Assembly (NCBI GenBank): GCA_020348185.1
Contig: CP070743.1
Coordinates: 137,955-146,236 of the forward strand
Direction of reading: 5' to 3'
DNA from: Nitrospirota bacterium
GTDB taxonomy: Bacteria; Nitrospirota; Nitrospiria; Nitrospirales; UBA8639
Length of the DNA: 8,282 bases
Shown: one piece after another, positions 1-6,284 of the stretch
How the letters are laid out: every line of letters starts with the position of its first letter
Position numbering within the stretch: position 1 is the stretch's first letter
Notes under the pieces: generated by a model
Database searches by the model: none
What the model was told of the DNA's origin: nothing
Seen by the model: only the letters and a program-made list of their open reading frames with translations
Made by a program: the position numbers and the translations under genes

Positions 1-1507
1 GATGATCCTCTTGTTGGCCGTCGCAATTGGTTCAGGTTTGCTTGGAGCCGGTCTCCCAAGCGGCTTCATCCCGGATGAAGACCAGGGATTCTTTTATATT
101 GATGTGCAGTTACCGGAAGCCGCATCGCTCCAGAGGACGGACATGGTCGCGCGAAAAATTGAATCGATCCTCAAAGACACGCCCGGGGTTGCCTCCCACA
201 CCGTGACCCTGGGATACAGTTTTTTGAGTCAGGTGAGCACCACCTACAATGCCTATTTTTCAGTGAATCTCAAACCCTGGCCCGAACGTACCGATCCCTC
301 GGAAAGCTACGACGCCATTCTCAGACATGTGAACAGACGATTGGCCCAATTGCCGGAAGCCCGTGCCTTAGCCTTTTCGCCTCCCCCCATCCCCGGTATC
401 GGAACGGCGGGGGGTGTCACCTTTATGCTTGAAGACCGTGCCGGGAAAGGACTCGATTTTCTCCATGACAATACCCAACAGTTCCTCCGGGAAGCCGCGC
501 GGCGCCCCGAAATGTCCAGCGTGACGACGACATTACTCGGCCGGGTTCCCCAGGTCTTCGCGCGAGTCGACCAGGAAAAGGTGATGAAACAGGGTGTGGC
601 TCTCTCAGAAGTGTATAAAACCCTCCAGGTGTTCATGGGCGGGCCGTTCATTAACTATTTCAACCGGTTCGGACGACAATGGCAGGTCTACCTACTGGCT
701 GAAGGGGAGTATCGAGGCCGGGTCGAAAATGTCGGGCAATTCTACGTGCGAAATCAAGAGCGGGAAATGGTTCCCCTGTCGACATTAGTGAGCCTGGAGA
801 GGACTTCCGGGCCTGAATTTACCATACGATTTAATGAACATCGTGCCGCACAGATTAATGCGATGCCGGCTCCGGGGTATACGAATGCCGAGGTCATGCA
901 GGCGTTGGAGGAAGTCTTCGAGGACACCATGCCGCGAGAGATGGGGTTTGATTATATGGGCATGGCTTATCAGGAGAGAGTCGCCACCCAAGGCGTTCCC
1001 CCCGTCGCGATCTTCGGTCTCTCCCTGCTCTTTGTTTTTCTGATCCTCGCCGCCCAATATGAGAGCTGGGCCCTACCCTTCAGCGTGTTGCTGGCCACAC
1101 CCATTGCGGTGTTCGGAGCCTTTGCCGCCCTCCTGGTTCGCGGCCTGGAAAACGATGTATATGCACAAATCGGCCTCGTCATGCTGATTGGGATTGGGGC
1201 AAAGAACGCGATTCTGATTGTCGAGTTCGCAAAGATGAAATACGAACAAGGCCAATCGCTGAAGGATTCCGCCCTGACCGCGGCTCGTCTCCGGCTTCGT
1301 CCCATCCTCATGACGGCCTTCGCTTTTATCTTTGGTGTCGTTCCTTTGGCCATTGCATCCGGTGCAGGCGCCCATGCGCGCGTCATCCTCGGAACCACCG
1401 TCATCGGCGGGATGTTAGCAGCCAGTCTTCTGGCCATTTATTTGATTCCGGTTTCTTTTTACGCTGTCGAACGAGTCACCCAATCAGAAAGAAAGGTTGA
1501 TGGCTAG
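1..1507 (+). CDS. RND (HAE-1/AcrB-type) efflux permease, C-terminal half, 5' end cut by window edge
   Basis: This is an inner-membrane, proton-driven drug or hydrophobe exporter of the resistance-nodulation-division superfamily. The visible 501 residues align without gaps to the second half of the complete permease downstream, with visible residue 1 matching its residue 540, so roughly 540 codons lie upstream of the window. The first ATG, at base 2, is an internal methionine in TM7 and not a start. The order is: end of TM7 (about 1-18, then LPSGFIP), the second periplasmic porter/docking loop (about 21-330), and TM8-TM12 (about 334-488). Proton-relay residues equivalent to AcrB Lys940, Arg971 and Thr978 are present as K401 (in GAKNAILIVEFAK), R431 and T438. 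The Asp pair of TM4 lies outside the window. The family assignment is firm; the substrate is unknown. The stop codon overlaps the start of the next permease, which implies one operon and probable translational coupling. Confidence 0.96.
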   Translation, partial: MILLLAVAIGSGLLGAGLPSGFIPDEDQGFFYIDVQLPEAASLQRTDMVARKIESILKDTPGVASHTVTLGYSFLSQVSTTYNAYFSVNLKPWPERTDPSESYDAILRHVNRRLAQLPEARALAFSPPPIPGIGTAGGVTFMLEDRAGKGLDFLHDNTQQFLREAARRPEMSSVTTTLLGRVPQVFARVDQEKVMKQGVALSEVYKTLQVFMGGPFINYFNRFGRQWQVYLLAEGEYRGRVENVGQFYVRNQEREMVPLSTLVSLERTSGPEFTIRFNEHRAAQINAMPAPGYTNAEVMQALEEVFEDTMPREMGFDYMGMAYQERVATQGVPPVAIFGLSLLFVFLILAAQYESWALPFSVLLATPIAVFGAFAALLVRGLENDVYAQIGLVMLIGIGAKNAILIVEFAKMKYEQGQSLKDSALTAARLRLRPILMTAFAFIFGVVPLAIASGAGAHARVILGTTVIGGMLAASLLAIYLIPVSFYAVERVTQSERKVDG

Positions 1508-4500
1508 ATTTTTCATATCCCGCCCCATTGTGGCCATGGTGATAGCCATGATCACCGTGATTCTTGGAATTGTCTCAATTCTCCAATTACCCATTACGCA
1601 ATTCCCCAACATCACCCCACCCGAGGTCATGATTCAAGCCAATTATGTCGGGGCTGACGCCCTCACCGTTGAGCAAAGCGTCGCCACCCCCCTAGAGCAG
1701 CAGATGAGTGGCGTCGACAATATGCTGTATATGTATTCCGTCAATGGGAGTAACGGCCAAACCACTCTCCGAGTCGCCTTCGATGTGGAGACGGATCCCA
1801 ATATCGATCAACTGCTCGCCCAAATGCGGTACGCTCAAGCCAGTCCCCACTTGCCCCCGGAAGTGCGAAATCTCGGCGTCACCATTCGAAAGTCTACCGG
1901 TTCTCCCCTCATTCTCTTCACATTGTTTTCTCCCCAGGGCACACACGATGCCCGGTTCCTTGCGAATTATGCTTATATCAACTTAGCCGACCGCCTCGCG
2001 CGGGATTCCGGTGTCGGACAAGTCATCATCTTTGGAGCCGGGGAATATGCCATGCGGATGTGGGTCAAACCGGATCTGCTGGCTAAACTTGGTCTCACCG
2101 TGAACGACCTCACCAAGGCCATTCAAGCACAAAACACCGTGAATCCAGTGGGTCAAATTGGCGCTGAGCCCTCACCGGACGGGCAGGAATTTACGTACAG
2201 CGTCCGAACTCATGGACGCCGAGTCAGCGCGGAGGAGTTCGGCAACATTATCGTTCGGACGACCTCCGATGGATCAATGGTCCGGTTGCGCGATGTCGGA
2301 AGGGTCGAATTGGGGGCCAAAAGTTACAACATTTCCACCCGATTTAACGGGAAAGCCGCCGCCGTTATTGCCGTGTATCAACTCCCGGGCTCCAACGCGC
2401 TCGCGACGGTCAACCGGCTACGGGCTCTCATGGACCAAACGATGGAACGGTTTCCGGAGGACCTTGAATATACCGTCTCCCTCGATACCACCCTTGCCGT
2501 CACAGAGGGCATCAAGGAAATTCTGGAGACCCTGCTCGAAGCCGTTCTTCTGGTCATTCTTGTTGTGTTTGTGTTCCTCCAAAGCTGGCGAGCGACTCTG
2601 ATTCCACTGTTAGCAGTTCCGGTCTCGTTCATTGGCACATTTGCGATTTTTCCTTTATTCGGTTTTTCGATTAACACGATTTCCCTGTTTGGACTCGTGT
2701 TAGCGATTGGATTAGTCGTCGACGACGCGATCATCGTGGTGGAAGCGGTCACGCACCACATCCAACAAGGGCTGTCGCCGAAGGCGGCCACTCTCAAAGC
2801 CATGGAAGAGGTCTCGGGACCGGTCGTAGCCATGGCCCTGATTCTTGCAGCCGTTTTTATTCCAACCGCGTTTCTGCCAGGGATTACAGGGCGGTTATAT
2901 CAACAGTTTGCCGTGACGATATCGGTGTCAGTGCTGTTGTCAGCCCTGAACGCGCTTACGTTAAGTCCGGCCCTCGCAGCGTTGCTGTTACGTCCCACTC
3001 AGCCATCCAGAGGACCGTTGGGATTGTTTTTCGGGTGGTTCAATCGGATCTTTGGTAGGGCCACGGAAAGCTATGCCCGGCTCTGTGGAGTCTTAATCGG
3101 CAAGGCTGGCCGGGTCATGATGTTATTAGTCGTCGTCGCCATTGGGGCCGTGGGGCTGGGAGCGAACCTCCCAAGCGGGTTCATTCCGCTGGAAGACAGC
3201 GGGTATTTTCTGATGAATATACAATTGCCAGCTTCCGCGTCCCTTCAACGGACAGAAGAAGTGTTGCAAAAAATCGGAGCTATTCTTGAGCAAACCCCTG
3301 GGATTCAATATGTCACCGCTATCGGTGGGTACAACATTATCAGTCAGACGTTCACCACCTATAACGCGGTGGTGTTCGTCTCTCTCAAACCATGGGGGGA
3401 ACGGACAACTCCCGAAGAGCGGTACAGATCCATTGTCGTCGGATTAAACAAACAACTCAAGGACTTGCCTGAGGCCAGCGTGCTCGCGGTTCCGCCCCCA
3501 GCCATCCCAGGAGTAGGGATAACGGCCGGGGTCTCCTTTTTACTGGAGGACCGGACAGGTCAATCCTTCGAATACCTTGCTAAGCACACTCAAACGTTCC
3601 TTGAAGCCTTGAAGAATCGTCCCGAAGTCGCTCGCGTGCTGACAACCTTAATCCCCAGCGCCCCCCAATTTTTCGCCTCCGTCGACCGGGATAAGACCCT
3701 CAAACACGGCGTAGAAATCGAGAATGTCTACCAGACTCTTCAGGCATTTATGGGGGGAACGTTCGTCAACTACTTCAATCGCTTCGGAAGAATCTGGCAA
3801 GTGTACGTCCAGGCCGATAGTGAATATCGGTCCAAAGCGGAACAAGTCGGTCAGTTTTTCGTACGTAACCAGGAGGGGCAAATGGTTCCACTGTCCGCCC
3901 TGGTCAATATGCGGGCCCAACCTGGTCCTGAATTTACCATGCGTTTCAATGAATATCGTGCCGCGCAGATCATCGCGATTCCGAAGCCGGGATACACGAC
4001 CGGACAAGTCATGCAAGCGCTGGAAGACGTCTTCGCTTCCACCATGCCCCCTGAGATGGGCTTTGATTACCTCGGGATGAGTTACCAGGAAAAAGTGACG
4101 GCGGAAGGCATACCGCCCAGTGTCATCTTTGGATTTTCCCTGCTCGTGGTATTCCTCATTTTGGCCGCCCAATATGAAAGTTGGTCGCTCCCCTTCAGTG
4201 TCCTGCTCGCTACGCCCATTGCCGTATTCGGCGCCTTTGCATTCTTGTCGTTAATTGGGCTGGAGAATGACGTCTACACACAAATCGGGTTAATCATGTT
4301 AATAGGGTTAGGGGCGAAAAATGCCATTCTTATTGTTGAGTTCGCCAAGACGGAATACGAAAAAGGGTTGTCCTTAAAGGACGCAGCCTTGGCCGGCGCA
4401 CGCCTGCGACTGCGTCCGGTACTCATGACCGCCTTCGCCTTTATCCTCGGACTCTCCCCGCTGATGATTCCGTCGGGAGCCGGAGCTCATGCCAGGATTA

Positions 4501-4670
4501 TTCTCGGAACGACCGTCATTGGGGGCATGTTAGCTGCGAGCCTCCTGGCCATTTACATTATTCCTGTTTCCTTTTATGTTATTGAACGCTTGGCCGGAAC
4601 CGGACGACACTCTCGCCGTTCCCCGATGTCACCGCATTATTCAACCAGTTCCCAAAAAGGAGGGACGTAA
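1500..4670 (+). CDS. RND (HAE-1/AcrB-type) multidrug efflux permease, complete
   Basis: This is an inner-membrane proton/substrate antiporter that takes substrates from the periplasm or outer leaflet and passes them to an outer-membrane channel through an adaptor. It has 1056 residues, normal for HAE-1. I chose the ATG at 1500 because it gives the canonical start MARFFISRP. A TTG three bases earlier is in frame but would have almost no ribosome-site spacing. TM1 spans about 8-28, followed by the first periplasmic loop with the family signature VEQSVATPLEQQMSGVDN. TM2-TM6 span about 338-497 and TM7 about 535-555. The second periplasmic loop follows, then TM8-TM12 (about 873-1028). The full proton relay is visible: D408/D409 in TM4 (GLVVDDAI), K940, R970 and T977, matching AcrB D407/D408, K940, R971 and T978. 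The pump should therefore be active. A Ser/Arg-rich tail of about 25 residues follows TM12. It overlaps the upstream paralogue by 8 bp and ends 1 nt before the outer-membrane factor. The substrate cannot be read from the sequence. Confidence 0.97.
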   Translation: MARFFISRPIVAMVIAMITVILGIVSILQLPITQFPNITPPEVMIQANYVGADALTVEQSVATPLEQQMSGVDNMLYMYSVNGSNGQTTLRVAFDVETDPNIDQLLAQMRYAQASPHLPPEVRNLGVTIRKSTGSPLILFTLFSPQGTHDARFLANYAYINLADRLARDSGVGQVIIFGAGEYAMRMWVKPDLLAKLGLTVNDLTKAIQAQNTVNPVGQIGAEPSPDGQEFTYSVRTHGRRVSAEEFGNIIVRTTSDGSMVRLRDVGRVELGAKSYNISTRFNGKAAAVIAVYQLPGSNALATVNRLRALMDQTMERFPEDLEYTVSLDTTLAVTEGIKEILETLLEAVLLVILVVFVFLQSWRATLIPLLAVPVSFIGTFAIFPLFGFSINTISLFGLVLAIGLVVDDAIIVVEAVTHHIQQGLSPKAATLKAMEEVSGPVVAMALILAAVFIPTAFLPGITGRLYQQFAVTISVSVLLSALNALTLSPALAALLLRPTQPSRGPLGLFFGWFNRIFGRATESYARLCGVLIGKAGRVMMLLVVVAIGAVGLGANLPSGFIPLEDSGYFLMNIQLPASASLQRTEEVLQKIGAILEQTPGIQYVTAIGGYNIISQTFTTYNAVVFVSLKPWGERTTPEERYRSIVVGLNKQLKDLPEASVLAVPPPAIPGVGITAGVSFLLEDRTGQSFEYLAKHTQTFLEALKNRPEVARVLTTLIPSAPQFFASVDRDKTLKHGVEIENVYQTLQAFMGGTFVNYFNRFGRIWQVYVQADSEYRSKAEQVGQFFVRNQEGQMVPLSALVNMRAQPGPEFTMRFNEYRAAQIIAIPKPGYTTGQVMQALEDVFASTMPPEMGFDYLGMSYQEKVTAEGIPPSVIFGFSLLVVFLILAAQYESWSLPFSVLLATPIAVFGAFAFLSLIGLENDVYTQIGLIMLIGLGAKNAILIVEFAKTEYEKGLSLKDAALAGARLRLRPVLMTAFAFILGLSPLMIPSGAGAHARIILGTTVIGGMLAASLLAIYIIPVSFYVIERLAGTGRHSRRSPMSPHYSTSSQKGGT
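4657..4664 (+). promoter_or_regulatory. Strong Shine-Dalgarno for the outer-membrane factor gene
   Basis: AAGGAGGG lies 7-8 nt before the ATG at 4672, close to ideal spacing. It sits inside the last codons of the preceding permease, whose TAA is at 4668-4670. It fixes the start at 4672; an in-frame ATG at 4576 lies deep in the permease gene and would place extra residues in front of the lipoprotein signal. The arrangement suggests that translation of the two genes is coupled. Confidence 0.85.
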
Positions 4671-4671
4671 C

Positions 4672-6165
4672 ATGTACGTTTGGCACGTGCTCCTTTCCTG
4701 TGCCCTTGTATTGACTGCTTGCAAAATGGGGCCTGATTACGAGCGTCCGGTCGAACCCACCAAAGAGGGATGGCGACTGGCCCCAACGACCTCTGAGTCG
4801 ATTGCCAACCTTCCCTGGTGGGAATTACTCGAGGACCCGGAGCTGCAAAAGTTAGTCAATGTAGCCCTCAAAGAGAACCTTGACCTTCGCATGGCGGCCG
4901 CCAATATCGAACAGTTTCAGGCCCAATTGGTCATATCCAAATGGGATTTGGCCCCTTCAGTCGGCTATAAAGCCGGCGCCTTTTGGTATCGAAATACCAA
5001 CAATGCCATAAACATAGGAGACTCAGGTATTATTCCCGGCTTGGAGGGTGATTCATCAACGGGGGTGAATTTTGCCAACGAGCGGGCAAAAGTGGGACTC
5101 AAATGGGAGATCGATCTTTGGGGAAAAATTCGCCGATCGATCGAAGCCACACGCGCGAATCTGCTTTCTAAGGTGGAAAACCAGCGGGCAGTAATAATTG
5201 GACTGGTCAGCGACGTGGCCCAGGCCTACTTCGATTTAAGGTCATTAGATCTCCAAATTGAAATCACCAAATCAACCCTCAAAGCTTGGGAAGATTCGGT
5301 TCGGCTCTCTGAACTCCGTTTCAACCACGGGGATGTTTCCAAACTGGATGTCGATCGATTTAGAGCAGAACGGGCTGGAACCGCCGCCCAACTTGCGGTT
5401 TTAGAACGAGATGTCGTCAAAAAAGAAAACCAGATCAGTCTGCTACTGGGAAATCGTCCAACAAAGATAAGTCGGGGACGTGCGCTAACCAATCAACCCA
5501 TTCCTCCGGAAATTCCCCCTGGCCTTCCTTCTGATTTATTGGAACGCAGGCCGGACATCCTTGAAGCGGAGCAGGTCTTAGCCAATGCAACCGCCAACGT
5601 TGGAGTCGCTCAGGCCCGTCGATTCCCGGAACTCAATCTTACCAGCGCCATTGGGGGAGCCAGCATCCAACTCTCATCGCTCTCGCTGGGGCCCTTCGCG
5701 ACGATGTCAGCCACCGGTTTCTTATCAGGACCCCTTTTGAATGCAACGGCCTTGGGTTATCAAGTCGACGTATTTGAGGCCCGGACAAAAGCCGCCTTAG
5801 CTCAATACGACAAAACCGTTCTCACCGCCTTCAAAGAAGTTGAAGATGCGCTGATCACAGTCCAAAAAACCAAGTCACAACGAAAAGCCCAGGAAGATCA
5901 AGTGGCTGCCTTAAAAGACGCCTTACGTCTGGCCGATTTACGTTACCAGGGTGGTCGGGCCAGTTACCTTGATGTGCTAACGGCCCAACGAGCCTTGTTC
6001 GACGCCGAACTCGCCCTGGTGGACACGCGGCGGACGCAAATGAATTCGGTGGTCCAGCTTTACAAAGCCTTGGGAGGGGGATGGGAGTCGGTCGAAGAGC
6101 AGATGCTCGCCGCTCCCGACGCCAGTGATGTTGAGGCCTCAGAGACCCCGTCGGAGCCAAGTTAA
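4672..6165 (+). CDS. RND-system outer-membrane factor lipoprotein (NodT/OprM family)
   Basis: This is the trimeric TolC-like exit duct that docks to the adaptor and RND pump and carries substrate across the periplasm and outer membrane. It has 497 residues, typical for the family. Residues 1-17 are a lipoprotein signal peptide with lipobox LTAC, so Cys17 should be acylated. The family hallmark GPDYERP follows at 20-26. The two internally repeated outer-membrane-efflux domains follow. The first contains PWWELLEDPELQ (48-59) and WEIDLWGKIRRSIEA (145-159). The link between the halves has LPSDLLERRPDI (285-296). The second ends with RYQGGRASYLDVLTAQR (424-440) and LYKALGGGW (463-471). Long stretches rich in Ala, Gln, Leu, Glu and Lys fit the alpha-helical barrel. 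The C-terminal 25 residues are acidic and low in complexity. It is last in the efflux operon and probably serves both upstream permeases. Role and location are well supported; the exact system name is not. Confidence 0.96.
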   Translation: MYVWHVLLSCALVLTACKMGPDYERPVEPTKEGWRLAPTTSESIANLPWWELLEDPELQKLVNVALKENLDLRMAAANIEQFQAQLVISKWDLAPSVGYKAGAFWYRNTNNAINIGDSGIIPGLEGDSSTGVNFANERAKVGLKWEIDLWGKIRRSIEATRANLLSKVENQRAVIIGLVSDVAQAYFDLRSLDLQIEITKSTLKAWEDSVRLSELRFNHGDVSKLDVDRFRAERAGTAAQLAVLERDVVKKENQISLLLGNRPTKISRGRALTNQPIPPEIPPGLPSDLLERRPDILEAEQVLANATANVGVAQARRFPELNLTSAIGGASIQLSSLSLGPFATMSATGFLSGPLLNATALGYQVDVFEARTKAALAQYDKTVLTAFKEVEDALITVQKTKSQRKAQEDQVAALKDALRLADLRYQGGRASYLDVLTAQRALFDAELALVDTRRTQMNSVVQLYKALGGGWESVEEQMLAAPDASDVEASETPSEPS

Positions 6166-6209
6166 TGATTCACGCCTCTATCACCAAGCATGGTTGGGTG
6201 CAATGGCTC

Positions 6210-6219
6210 TAACATGTTA
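6210..6219. promoter_or_regulatory. 10-bp perfect palindrome TAACATGTTA
   Basis: This perfect inverted repeat begins 45 bp after the efflux operon stop and overlaps the only weak -10-like sequence in the gap. It could be half of a dimeric regulator site. A 10-bp palindrome can also arise by chance, so this is only a candidate. Confidence 0.2.
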
Positions 6220-6249
6220 ATAAACAGATAGCGACCATTTCCGCGGCAA

Positions 6250-6259
6250 GAAACGTTTC
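6250..6259. promoter_or_regulatory. 10-bp perfect palindrome GAAACGTTTC, LacI-family-like operator core
   Basis: This is a perfect inverted repeat with a central CpG, ending 25 nt before the DUF2252 start codon. Operators of LacI-family regulators such as PurR commonly have an AAACGTTT-type centre, and the position suits a repressor site. No LacI-type regulator gene is in the window, and the site is shorter than usual LacI-family operators, so the assignment is tentative. Confidence 0.25.
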
Positions 6260-6284
6260 CCTCAAGGGCGTATGGAACACGAAC

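Larger units (their letters stand above)
6166..6284 (+). other. Intergenic region between efflux operon and DUF2252 gene
   Basis: This is 119 bp without a credible gene. It should hold the end of the efflux transcript and, if the next gene is transcribed separately, its promoter. No GC-rich hairpin with a T-run is visible, so no intrinsic terminator can be called. A weak promoter-like pair is TTGGGT at 6194-6199 and TAATAA at 6218-6223 with an 18-nt spacer, which I would not rely on. Two perfect 10-bp palindromes (6210-6219 and 6250-6259) and a CCGCGG at 6241-6246 are the notable structure. AAGGG at 6264-6268 is too far (16 nt) from the ATG at 6285 to be its normal ribosome-binding site. Confidence 0.6.

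Noticed and set aside
970..1437. Long open frames on the - strand inside the first permease
   Set aside because: They are antisense shadows of strongly conserved RND coding sequence. They have no ribosome sites or recognisable domains and are rich in Arg and Ala, as expected of reverse frames.
1497..1499. TTG as start codon of the second permease
   Set aside because: It would add one Met before the canonical MARFFISRP start and leave no spacing from AAAGG; the ATG at 1500 is the better choice.
3648..4172. 174-codon - strand open frame inside the second permease
   Set aside because: It lies opposite the highly conserved porter/docking coding region, and a similar shadow appears at the paralogous place in the first permease (785-1057). 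That fits codon constraint rather than a gene.
1049..4190. Short near-identical DNA stretches in both permeases, such as GCCGCCCAATATGA, as a repeat or mobile-element signature
   Set aside because: They match the most conserved protein motif of the two paralogues (AAQYESW) and are explained by shared ancestry and codon choice.
4576..4671. Extended N-terminus for the outer-membrane factor
   Set aside because: Starting at the upstream ATG would bury the lipoprotein signal peptide behind 32 unrelated residues. The strong Shine-Dalgarno points to 4672.
6255..6270. CCCTCAAGGG as a terminator hairpin after the efflux operon
   Set aside because: The stem is only three or four base pairs with a tiny loop and no T-run.
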